Source: an uncultured Clostridia bacterium (GTDB taxonomy: Bacteria > Bacillota > Clostridia > TANB77 > CAG-508). From it: DNA of 25,635 nucleotides. Location: positions 1 to 25,635 of the forward strand of contig CAKPOC010000008.1 in assembly GCA_934169535.1 (NCBI GenBank), in the 5' to 3' direction. The notes below the pieces were generated by a model. It was not told where the DNA came from. It ran no database searches and was given only the letters and a program-made list of their open reading frames with translations. The position numbers were made by a program, and so were the translations under genes. Positions 9,418-15,494 of this stretch are shown here, in pieces (positions within the stretch are counted from its first letter, which is position 1; every line of letters begins with the position of its first letter).

Positions 9418-10005
9418 TTATATTAAATTATTTTTCTTTAGTAATTCTATACAGCTTGTAAGCTCCATTACATCTTTTCTTTCTATATTTTTATAATATT
9501 CGTCTAAGCATAAATTATCACTTACCTTTTTTAACGAAACAAGTTTAATTCCATAAAGCTGACAAATTACATACACTGAATGTAATTCCATATCAAATAA
9601 TACTTCATTTTTTATGTTAGTTTCAGTCACAAAAGATTCTGCACTGTAACATGGAAGATTTTTTACATAGTCTAAATCTTCTAAAATTCTCTTATTTAGG
9701 CCTTCTAATTCATATTTTTCTTCGTCTAATATCTGCCATTCATAATTATATGAATTATTAACATTTATCCAACTTCCAATTTTGCAATTTGTTGAGCCAA
9801 CATATCCTACGTTTATTATTAAATCTGGTTTAGGATTATTTTCTAAAAATTTAGTTAAATTTATTGCTGTTCTTTGCTTTCCTATTCCTGTAATTATTAG
9901 GCTTATATTTTCATTTTTAAAAATTCCATTTTCTTCTTTTAATTTTAATTTTTGCGCAAGGTCTTTTGCTTCTTTTTCCATTGCTATTACAAATAATATT
10001 TTCAT
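9418..10005 (-). CDS. Putative MTA/SAH nucleosidase-like phosphorylase-superfamily protein
   Basis: The fold is that of purine nucleoside phosphorylases and MtnN nucleosidases, which cleave the N-glycosidic bond of adenosyl by-products. At 195 residues it is shorter than typical MtnN (about 230). Key positions can be matched: VIAMEKEA with E12, TGIGKQRTA, NVGYVGS, FDME (137-140) and KKVSD with D163, corresponding to the MtnN glutamates and catalytic aspartate. The region between 75 and 115 looks shortened. The substrate cannot be told. It sits inside the dcw cluster between ftsL and the PBP gene, flanked by hairpins on both sides. GGAGG lies only four bases before the ATG. Confidence 0.75.
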   Translation of the reverse strand: MKILFVIAMEKEAKDLAQKLKLKEENGIFKNENISLIITGIGKQRTAINLTKFLENNPKPDLIINVGYVGSTNCKIGSWINVNNSYNYEWQILDEEKYELEGLNKRILEDLDYVKNLPCYSAESFVTETNIKNEVLFDMELHSVYVICQLYGIKLVSLKKVSDNLCLDEYYKNIERKDVMELTSCIELLKKNNLI

Positions 10006-10019
10006 ACTTCCTCCATAAA

Positions 10020-10056
10020 AAAAATTATAATTCTACCTGGTAAAATTATAATTTTT
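10020..10056 (-). terminator. Intrinsic terminator after ftsL
   Basis: A 13-bp perfect stem (10020-10032 with 10044-10056, 11-nt loop) overlaps the ftsL stop codon. A run of eight T follows in the transcript, immediately before the GGAGG of the nucleosidase gene. The stem is entirely A/T, but the U-tract is the best in the window. Confidence 0.75.
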
Positions 10057-10567
10057 ATTTTATTATTTTTGTTAATTTATTTAATAATTTTTGAAACCAA
10101 GAACTGTTATCTTCTATTATTACTTTCTCAGAAGCTGTTTCTATATAATCTGTTTTAGGAAGACTTACATAAACTTTTTGATTATTATCTAATTTTTGCA
10201 TTCCTAATTTACTAGAAGCTTCTTGTTCTACACTATTTAAATTTAAGCTATTTTCAATGCTTACTCTTAATTGTTCATTGTCCTTTTGTACTTGGCTTAC
10301 TTGAGCTTTTATTTGTTCTTTTGCATTATATTTTTCTGTTATTTGTGAATTTCTATAACTTATTATGCACAACATAAGAAAGGCCATTGCAACATAAATA
10401 ACTGGCTTATAGTTATATTTTGTTTTTTTAGCTACCTTTTGCTTATGTGATTTTTTCAAAGAAGTCTTTTTCTTTTTATATGGATTTTTTTTAGGTTCAT
10501 ACTGTGGTTGTATTTTTCTTGGACTTGTTTCATATTGGTAATAAGCCCTCGCCCCTTGTGCTGCCAT
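10055..10567 (-). CDS. ftsL: Cell division protein FtsL/DivIC-like
   Basis: A small bitopic membrane protein expected to join the FtsL-DivIC-FtsQ complex that activates septal synthesis. Visible layout of the 170 residues: a basic cytoplasmic tail (about 1-53), one membrane segment (about 55-70), a coiled-coil-prone stretch (73-115) and the LGMQKLDNNQKVYVSLP segment (121-137) typical of FtsL/DivIC proteins. Identity rests on this architecture and on its place directly after rsmH. GAGGTG lies about 13 nt before the ATG, a long spacing. Sequence conservation in this family is low, so FtsL versus DivIC is decided by position only. Confidence 0.85.
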   Translation of the reverse strand: MAAQGARAYYQYETSPRKIQPQYEPKKNPYKKKKTSLKKSHKQKVAKKTKYNYKPVIYVAMAFLMLCIISYRNSQITEKYNAKEQIKAQVSQVQKDNEQLRVSIENSLNLNSVEQEASSKLGMQKLDNNQKVYVSLPKTDYIETASEKVIIEDNSSWFQKLLNKLTKIIK

Positions 10568-10604
10568 AGTTTTAGAGATTCACCTCACTTTCTTATAAGT
10601 GTTT

Positions 10605-11540
10605 TTACTTTGTTTTTCTTTCAAATATTCTAAGTTTTGCACTTTTTGACCTAGAATTTTCATTGCATTCTTCTTCTGTTGCTTCTATTGGTTTCTTATT
10701 TATAATTTTTCCTAATGATTTATAACCACATACACAATATGGTAAGTCTTTTGGACATGTGCAATGTCCTTGAGCCTTCAAATATGCTTCTTTTACAGCT
10801 CTATCTTCTAATGAGTGGAAAGTCATTATACATAGCCTTCCTTCTTCATTTAAAACATCTATTGAATTTAAAACTGTGTCATATAGTGGTTTTATTTCAT
10901 TGTTAACTTCTATTCTAATTGCTTGAAAAGTTCTTTTTGCTGGATGTCCACCTTTTTGTTTAGCCTTTGGTATTGAGTTTTCTATTATTTCTACTAATTG
11001 ACTAGTAGTTTCTAGTGGCTTAATTTCTCTTTGTTTGCATATGTTTCTTGCAATATTTCTTGAAAACTTTTCTTCACCATATTCAAAAATAATTTTTGCT
11101 AAATGTTCTTCTGAATATGTGTTTATCACTTCTTTAGCAGTTAAGCTTTGGGTCTTGTCCATTCTCATGTCAAGGTTTGCATCTGCCATATAGCTAAAGC
11201 CTCTATTTCTTTCATCTAGCTGGTATGATGATACTCCTAAATCTAATAATATACCATCAACTTTTTCAATTTGCAACTCTTTTAAAATTTCTTTTATTTC
11301 ATCATGATTTCCATGTACATATTTTACATTTTTAAAGTCTGCTAGTTTTTTACTTGCTGCACTTAGTGCTTCTTCATCTCTATCTATTCCAATTAATAGT
11401 CCTTTATCAGAAAGCCTTTTTGCAATTTCTATGCTATGTCCTGCTCCCCCTAAAGTTCCATCTACATATATTCCATCTGGTTTTATCTTTAGTCCATTTA
11501 TACATTCATTTAGCATTACTGGTATGTGTTTAAATTCCAA
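10605..11540 (-). CDS. rsmH: 16S rRNA (cytosine1402-N4)-methyltransferase RsmH
   Basis: SAM-dependent methylation of C1402 in the decoding centre of 16S rRNA. The 311 residues show HIPVML at the start, the SAM-binding loop VDGTLGGAGHS (26-36), GIDRD (51-55), LDLGVSS (99-105), GGHPAKRTFQAIRI (197-210) and FHSLEDR (241-247). A Cys cluster CTCPKDLPYCVCG follows at 260-272. The start is a TTG, supported by AAGGAG six bases upstream; no better ATG exists. A 266-bp leader with heptamer repeats and a hairpin separates it from mraZ. ftsL follows after 37 bp. Confidence 0.97.
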   Translation of the reverse strand: MEFKHIPVMLNECINGLKIKPDGIYVDGTLGGAGHSIEIAKRLSDKGLLIGIDRDEEALSAASKKLADFKNVKYVHGNHDEIKEILKELQIEKVDGILLDLGVSSYQLDERNRGFSYMADANLDMRMDKTQSLTAKEVINTYSEEHLAKIIFEYGEEKFSRNIARNICKQREIKPLETTSQLVEIIENSIPKAKQKGGHPAKRTFQAIRIEVNNEIKPLYDTVLNSIDVLNEEGRLCIMTFHSLEDRAVKEAYLKAQGHCTCPKDLPYCVCGYKSLGKIINKKPIEATEEECNENSRSKSAKLRIFERKTK

Positions 11541-11567
11541 TGTTATCTCCTTTATAAAACCTTTTTT

Positions 11568-11608
11568 GTAGTTCTTTAGTTGATATCTAATACCAATTAA
11601 AGAACTAC
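11568..11608 (-). other. Leader hairpin upstream of rsmH
   Basis: Arms 11568-11578 and 11598-11608 pair perfectly over 11 bp. Three further pairs (80-82 with 94-96) lie inside one mismatch. On the minus strand the stem is followed by AAAAAAGG rather than T, and the rsmH ribosome-binding site lies about 15 nt further. It is therefore more likely a leader structure than a terminator of this operon. Confidence 0.5.
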
Positions 11609-11612
11609 TTTG

Positions 11613-11743
11613 TCTTTTGAAATAGCTATCTTTTGTTTGTTTTTTCTTTTGTTAAACTTTGTCTTTTGTGTAGGTTATTTTTCTTTTGTTGGATACAAAT
11701 TCTTTTGTTTAAAATTTTATCTTTTGTTCTCTTTTGTCTTTTG
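11613..11743 (-). repeat. Nine CAAAAGA heptamers in the mraZ-rsmH leader
   Basis: TCTTTTG on the plus strand (CAAAAGA in the transcript) occurs at 11613, 11629, 11645, 11662, 11682, 11701, 11720, 11730 and 11737. Spacings are 16, 16, 17, 20, 19, 19, 10 and 7 bp. Eight copies read ACAAAAGA. The stretch lies wholly between mraZ and rsmH and has no open frame of note. It may be a repeated protein-binding site in DNA or leader RNA, or simple-sequence drift. Function unknown. Confidence 0.75.
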
Positions 11744-11778
11744 TTTTTTAAGAATCTTTAGTAAGAAGCTATATAAAA

Positions 11779-11805
11779 TTTTTAAAATAGAAACTATTTT
11801 AAAAA
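11779..11805 (-). terminator. AT-rich terminator-like hairpin after mraZ
   Basis: A 12-bp stem (11779-11790 with 11794-11805) with a 3-nt loop directly follows the mraZ stop, and TTTTATATA follows in the transcript. Only one G-C pair is present in the stem, so it may be a weak attenuator that lets part of transcription reach rsmH. Confidence 0.45.
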
Positions 11806-11806
11806 A

Positions 11807-12238
11807 TTATATACCAAGTTCTTGCATATTTTGTTCAATTTCTTCTATTGACAAATTTTCAAAACTCGTTTGTTCTTCCCACGCAAGCTTGTTCCATATT
11901 TCAATTCGGGTACCTGTACCTATAATTACAGCTTCCTTTTCTAGTGAAGCGATGTTTCTTAACTTTGCAGGAATTAAAAATCTTCCTTGTTTGTCAAGTT
12001 CACATTCTGTTGCTCCTGCTAAGAAAAATCTAGTAAAGTTTCTGGCATTTTTGTTAGTGATTGGTAGTGATTTTAACTTGTCCTCGAATTTTTGCCACTC
12101 AGTCATAGAAAATCCAAATAAGCATCCATCAAGCCCTGTTGTGATAATGAACTTTTCGCCCATGTCATCCCTTAGCTTTGCTGGCATTATTAATCTTCCT
12201 TTTTCATCTAAGTTGTGCTCATATTCGCCTATTAACAA
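11807..12238 (-). CDS. mraZ: Transcriptional regulator MraZ
   Basis: DNA-binding protein of the AbrB-like double-psi fold that controls the dcw cluster. The two internal repeats are visible as DEKGRLIMPAKLR and DKQGRFLIPAKLR. The start is the TTG at 12238: a perfect AGGAGGTG (12245-12252) lies six bases upstream and the product then begins MLIGEYEH. This gives 143 residues, the usual length. A longer reading from a GTG at 12268 would run through the ribosome-binding site and the operator and is not credible. Four MraZ-type boxes precede it, implying autoregulation. Confidence 0.96.
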   Translation of the reverse strand: MLIGEYEHNLDEKGRLIMPAKLRDDMGEKFIITTGLDGCLFGFSMTEWQKFEDKLKSLPITNKNARNFTRFFLAGATECELDKQGRFLIPAKLRNIASLEKEAVIIGTGTRIEIWNKLAWEEQTSFENLSIEEIEQNMQELGI

Positions 12239-12253
12239 GTTTTTCACCTCCTG

Positions 12254-12290
12254 CCATTTTGTCACCACTTTGTACCACTTCGTACCACTT
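12254..12290 (-). promoter_or_regulatory. MraZ operator: four boxes at 10-bp period
   Basis: On the minus strand AAGGTGG-like boxes read AAGTGGT (12290-12284), AAGTGGT (12280-12274), AAGTGGT (12270-12264) and AAAATGG (12260-12254). Each is 7 bp with a 3-bp spacer, one per helical turn. Direct repeats of this AAGTGG type with 10-bp periodicity upstream of mraZ are known MraZ sites in Mollicutes. They begin near the predicted transcription start and end at the mraZ ribosome-binding site. Confidence 0.85.
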
Positions 12291-12297
12291 CAATTAG

Positions 12298-12326
12298 ATT
12301 TTAATACATAAAGCTGGAAAATGCAA
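12298..12326 (-). promoter_or_regulatory. mraZ promoter
   Basis: TTGCAT (12326-12321) and TAAAAT (12303-12298) are separated by 17 bp on the minus strand. The predicted start near 12291 abuts the first MraZ box, so MraZ binding would block initiation or early elongation. Confidence 0.75.
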
Positions 12327-12366
12327 TACTTAGCCCTATTTTTTTTATTACATTTTCATTACATTT

Positions 12367-12396
12367 TTGTATAAATATTGTAAAAAACTTTATAAT
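12367..12396 (+). promoter_or_regulatory. Promoter of the TauE-like genes, probably leaderless
   Basis: TTGTAT (12367-12372) and a perfect TATAAT (12391-12396) are separated by 18 bp. The start codon of the next gene begins at 12403, seven bases after the -10, and no Shine-Dalgarno lies between. The mRNA may therefore begin at the ATG itself. Confidence 0.65.
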
Positions 12397-12402
12397 AATT
12401 AT

Positions 12403-12744
12403 ATGTTTAAAAAAATTATTTTAGGGTTAATCATTGGTTTTATAAGTGGTATGTTTGCTTCTGGTGGAGGACTTGTTTTAATTCCTTTATATAACAAGCT
12501 TTTTTGCACAACAGAAAAAGAAACTAGGGCCTCAACTATTTTTTGTATTTTACCAATGGTTATTACAACTAGCTTAGTTTATGGAAGAACTAGCGATTTT
12601 AAGATTGGTATTCTTTGTGCAATTGGTGGAGTTATTGGAAGTTTTATTGGTTCCATTTGCTTGCAAAAATTAGATACTAAATATTTAAAAATAATTTTTA
12701 TAGTGTTTCTTTTTTATTCAAGTATAAAGCTTTTAGTTAGTTAA
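12403..12744 (+). CDS. TauE/SafE-family permease, N-terminal half protein
   Basis: A 113-residue hydrophobic protein with the GFISGMFASGGGLVLIP motif (about 12-28), the first-repeat signature of the TauE/SafE (formerly DUF81) anion/sulfite exporter family, and about four membrane segments. Full-length members have two such repeats in about 250 residues; here the second repeat is the next gene. The pair probably forms one transporter in the membrane; the substrate is unknown. The ATG at 12403 has no ribosome-binding site and lies seven bases after a TATAAT. An in-frame TTG at 12367 would overlap the -35 hexamer and is disfavoured. Confidence 0.8.
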   Translation: MFKKIILGLIIGFISGMFASGGGLVLIPLYNKLFCTTEKETRASTIFCILPMVITTSLVYGRTSDFKIGILCAIGGVIGSFIGSICLQKLDTKYLKIIFIVFLFYSSIKLLVS

Positions 12745-12761
12745 TACGTGGAGAATTTATT

Positions 12762-13148
12762 ATGATTAAAATTTTTATAGGAATGCTTGCCGGATTTTTT
12801 ACCGCCCTTGGCTTAGGTGGCGGCTCTGTTTTAATTTTGCTTTTAACTATATTTTTAAAAATGGATTTGCACTTAGCCCAATCTTGTAATTTAATATTTT
12901 TTATTTTCTCTGCACTAATTTCAATTTTTATAAATTTAAAACATAAAAATATAAATTTCAAGAATTCAAAATTTATAATTTTATTTGGAATTTTAGGTGC
13001 ATTTTTGGGTGCTAAAATTTCTAAAAATTTAAATTCTAAAATTTTGCAAAAAGTTTTTGCTTGTTTTTTAATTGTTATTGCTTTTTCTGAATTATATTCT
13101 TACTATAAATTGTATATAAAAAATAAAATTAGACATACTAAAAATTAG
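12762..13148 (+). CDS. TauE/SafE-family permease, C-terminal half protein
   Basis: 128 residues, with GMLAGFFTALGLGGGSVLI near the N-terminus (the glycine-rich repeat signature seen also in its upstream neighbour) and about four membrane segments, ending in a basic tail. It starts 17 bp after the stop of the first half; TGGAG lies nine bases before the ATG. Two separately encoded halves of a duplicated transporter suggest a heterodimer. The two genes have different sequences and each has its own start, so this is not a simple frameshift of one gene. Confidence 0.8.
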   Translation: MIKIFIGMLAGFFTALGLGGGSVLILLLTIFLKMDLHLAQSCNLIFFIFSALISIFINLKHKNINFKNSKFIILFGILGAFLGAKISKNLNSKILQKVFACFLIVIAFSELYSYYKLYIKNKIRHTKN

Positions 13149-13174
13149 AAATAAGTTTTAGGAGGAATGAAATT

Positions 13175-13294
13175 ATGAAGTTTGCTGAAGGTATGTTTTT
13201 TGGTGGATTATTAGCTATTGGAGCTACTATGATGTATAATGGTAAAATGATGAAAAAAAGTAAAAAAATAATGAAAAAATTAAATATTATATAA
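13175..13294 (+). CDS. 39-residue membrane miniprotein
   Basis: ATG at 13175 follows AGGAGG by nine bases. The product has a short hydrophobic segment rich in Gly and Met (MFFGGLLAIGATMMYNG, residues 7-23) and then a very basic tail with eight lysines. One membrane helix with a cytoplasmic lysine-rich end is likely. It is 26 bp after the second TauE half and upstream of a strong terminator, so it is probably the last gene of that operon. I do not recognise a family; small Met/Gly-rich single-span proteins of this kind occur in Clostridia. Confidence 0.7.
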   Translation: MKFAEGMFFGGLLAIGATMMYNGKMMKKSKKIMKKLNII

Positions 13295-13331
13295 AAAATT
13301 AAAGTCGCCATCTTCAGCGACTTTAATTTTT
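13294..13331. terminator. Bidirectional terminator between convergent units
   Basis: A perfect 15-bp stem (13294-13308 with 13317-13331, 8-nt loop) has a GTCGC/GCGAC core and an A-tract on one side and a T-tract on the other. The left arm touches the stop of the 39-residue gene and the right arm touches the stop of the opposite gene. It should stop transcription from both directions. Confidence 0.9.
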
Positions 13332-14508
13332 ATTTTTTCTCTACATTTTTTGCAAATATTGAACATACAATTAATCCCATTGCAAGTATCGCATTTGCTA
13401 ATCCTATAATCATTTTTACTACTGGTACAAAATTTAACAATGCACAAACAAGTACATACAACATTGCAAATACTACTTTTAATAATTTTGTATTTTTGTT
13501 TATTTTTTTGCATATCATGTTTGAAACAGGAACTGCAACTATACTTTCTGCAACTTGTAACACAAATATATAAAGTACAAATAGTGCTATTGCTGGTAAT
13601 ATTCCTATAACTGTCATGCAACCAACTATTGCTATTACTGGAATTGCAATTAGTGCTAAAGCTCCAAATCCTATAGTTGATCCAATTCTATTTTTTAATA
13701 ATTTTTCTTCTTTTTCAGCAAATTTTGGTAATGCAAGTACTACTATTAATATTATAATTAAAGCAAGTACTAAATTTAAAATGATATCTTTTACTATATC
13801 TTTTACGTTCTTTGTAACTTCTGTTTCTGGTTCTGAATATTTAATTTCTCCTGAAACTATTGTTGAAGGGAAATTATTTTCTGGTGCTGTATACTCTAAT
13901 TTTCCATTTATAAGGGCATTAGCATCGTCTGTTGTTATTGTATTTGCATTTATGAAAGCATCCCTACGAACAAGGCCACCAAATGTGAAGTTCTCGCAAC
14001 TTAAATGTAAATCTCTAATAACACATGCTTCATTACTTATCGTTACGTTGTTTCCCGTGCAGTATAAGTCATACATATATCCATCAACTGTAACATCTCC
14101 AGCCATAACAAATACGTCACTGTAAATATAGCTTGCATTAGTGAAGTTTACTTTTCTGGCTATTATAAACGCATTTCCATCTACTTGGTTATTTATTGTA
14201 ACTTCGTTTGCTATAATATATAAATTTCCAGATACTGGATTGTTTATTTCTACTTTATCTTCAAACAAATATTGATCAGATTTTAATATTTGATTTACAA
14301 TGCTTGTGTCTACTTCATTTGTAGAATCTCCTTCAGAAGTGTCTACTGGTGCACTTTCATCATTAGTAGAAATTAATGCTATGTCGTTTTCATTTGCTTC
14401 TACTTGATCTTCTTCATTTGCTGCAAAAACTACTGTTGACAAACTAACTACAAGTAATAATGCTAAAACAACAAGCATTTTTAATTTTGATTTTTTTAGT
14501 TTTTTCAT
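13330..14508 (-). CDS. Exported beta-helix protein with C-terminal membrane domain (bactofilin-like)
   Basis: 392 residues in three parts. A Lys-rich signal peptide (about 1-29, ending VVFA) is followed by an acidic, Thr/Ser-rich linker. Residues about 82-205 hold short beta repeats with regular hydrophobic spacing (NLYIIANEVTI, NAFIIARKVNF, DVFVMAGDVTV, YCTGNNVTI), as in the polymer-forming cytoskeletal/bactofilin fold. The end (about 240-386) has four or five membrane segments. Classical bactofilins are cytoplasmic and lack both a signal peptide and a membrane domain, so this protein should present a beta-helix outside the membrane. Function unknown; wall or envelope organisation is an inference. 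AAGGAG lies seven bases before the ATG. Confidence 0.75.
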   Translation of the reverse strand: MKKLKKSKLKMLVVLALLLVVSLSTVVFAANEEDQVEANENDIALISTNDESAPVDTSEGDSTNEVDTSIVNQILKSDQYLFEDKVEINNPVSGNLYIIANEVTINNQVDGNAFIIARKVNFTNASYIYSDVFVMAGDVTVDGYMYDLYCTGNNVTISNEACVIRDLHLSCENFTFGGLVRRDAFINANTITTDDANALINGKLEYTAPENNFPSTIVSGEIKYSEPETEVTKNVKDIVKDIILNLVLALIIILIVVLALPKFAEKEEKLLKNRIGSTIGFGALALIAIPVIAIVGCMTVIGILPAIALFVLYIFVLQVAESIVAVPVSNMICKKINKNTKLLKVVFAMLYVLVCALLNFVPVVKMIIGLANAILAMGLIVCSIFAKNVEKK

Positions 14509-14551
14509 ATTTTGTCTCCTTATTTTATATTTAGATTTTTAATCTACTATA

Positions 14552-14580
14552 AATATAATATATTTACTCTAAAAAAGCAA
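14552..14580 (-). promoter_or_regulatory. Promoter of the beta-helix membrane protein
   Basis: TTGCTT (14580-14575) and TATATT (14557-14552) with a 17-bp spacer lie 44 bp before the ATG on the minus strand, in the gap after nth. Confidence 0.6.
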
Positions 14581-14587
14581 TATTAAT

Positions 14588-15220
14588 TTATTCTTTTTTT
14601 TGCATAGCACAGTATTCTTTTATTGGGCATTTATCACACTTTGGATTTTGTGCCGTGCAGACTTTTCTTCCGTGCCAAATAAATAAATGGTTTACGTCTT
14701 TATAATATTTTTTAGGAATTATTTTTAATAACTCTTCTTCTATTTTTTCTGGCTGACTCTTATTTGAAAACCCTACTCTGTTTGAAACTCTTTTGCAATG
14801 TGTGTCAACTGCTATCCCTTGAGGATTATTAAATGCTTCTAACATTATTACATTTGCACATTTTCTTCCTACTCCTGGAAGTTTTATTAGCTCTTCTATA
14901 CTTTGTGGAACTTTTCCATTATAGTCTTTTACTAAAATTTCAGCTGTTCTTTTTAAATTTTTTGACTTTGTCTTGTAAAATCCACACGATTTTATTAATG
15001 TTTCAAGTTCTGCTTCACTTAAGTTTGCAATATCCTTTGCCTCAGGATACCTTTTAAAAATTTCAGGTGTTACTTTGTTTACTCTTTCATCTGTACATTG
15101 TGCAGAAAGAACTACTGCAAAAAGCATTTGAAATGGTGTTTCAAAATTTAAGCTGCATTTTGCATCAGGATATGCCTCTTTTAATTTTTTTATTATTATT
15201 TCTGTTTCTTCTTTTTTCAT
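14588..15220 (-). CDS. nth: Endonuclease III
   Basis: Bifunctional DNA glycosylase/AP lyase that removes oxidised pyrimidines. The 210-residue protein has the helix-hairpin-helix LPGVGRKCAN with catalytic K120, the aspartate D139 in VDTHCKRVSNRV, and a C-terminal 4Fe-4S motif C188-x6-C195-x2-C198-x5-C204. Length matches the family. An in-frame upstream start (15274) would add 18 residues that overlap the promoter; AGGAG lies seven bases before the ATG at 15220, which is preferred. It diverges from the small spoVM unit. Confidence 0.96.
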   Translation of the reverse strand: MKKEETEIIIKKLKEAYPDAKCSLNFETPFQMLFAVVLSAQCTDERVNKVTPEIFKRYPEAKDIANLSEAELETLIKSCGFYKTKSKNLKRTAEILVKDYNGKVPQSIEELIKLPGVGRKCANVIMLEAFNNPQGIAVDTHCKRVSNRVGFSNKSQPEKIEEELLKIIPKKYYKDVNHLFIWHGRKVCTAQNPKCDKCPIKEYCAMQKKE

Positions 15221-15241
15221 AATTGGTCTCCTAACAATGCT

Positions 15242-15271
15242 ATTATACCGCAATTTTTGCAATTCGCGCAA
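15242..15271 (-). promoter_or_regulatory. nth promoter
   Basis: TTGCGC (15271-15266) and a perfect TATAAT (15247-15242) are separated by 18 bp on the minus strand, 21 bp before the nth ATG. Confidence 0.7.
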
Positions 15272-15280
15272 CATAAAAAA

Positions 15281-15309
15281 TTCACATTTTGTATTTTATT
15301 TAATATTAT
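15281..15309 (+). promoter_or_regulatory. Candidate promoter of the 52-aa gene/spoVM unit
   Basis: TTCACA (15281-15286) and TATTAT (15304-15309) with a 17-bp spacer have one mismatch each to the sigma-A consensus. spoVM is sigma-E-dependent in B. subtilis, but I see no convincing sigma-E promoter here. Confidence 0.45.
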
Positions 15310-15332
15310 ATATTATAAGGAGGTAATACATA

Positions 15333-15491
15333 ATGTTTGAGGCTTTAAAGAAAACTATTGGTTTGTGTTTGCTTGGTATTGGCACAGGAATGTTACTTGT
15401 TTTATTACTTCCCATGACAGGTTGGCTATTTTGTATTGGCGTTGTTTTAGTTGTTTGTGGAATAGCCTGGTTATTTGGAAAAGGAGGTTAG
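15333..15491 (+). CDS. 52-residue two-span membrane protein upstream of spoVM
   Basis: The ATG is preceded by AAGGAGG eight bases upstream, a strong signal for a real gene. The product has a short amphipathic start (MFEALKKT) and two hydrophobic segments (about 9-27 and 31-48) joined by PMTGW, ending LFGKGG. Its last codons (GGA GGT) form the ribosome-binding site of spoVM, whose ATG lies three bases after this stop, so the two are translationally coupled. I do not recognise a named family. Coupling to spoVM suggests a role or expression in the sporulating mother cell, which is inference. Confidence 0.75.
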   Translation: MFEALKKTIGLCLLGIGTGMLLVLLLPMTGWLFCIGVVLVVCGIAWLFGKGG

Positions 15492-15494
15492 TAT

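Noticed and set aside
11807..12268. Longer mraZ reading from a GTG at 12268
   Set aside because: It would translate through the MraZ boxes and the AGGAGGTG ribosome-binding site; the TTG at 12238 gives the family-typical start and length.
14588..15274. Longer nth reading with 18 extra N-terminal residues
   Set aside because: The extension overlaps the TATAAT promoter and the AGGAG site that serves the ATG at 15220.
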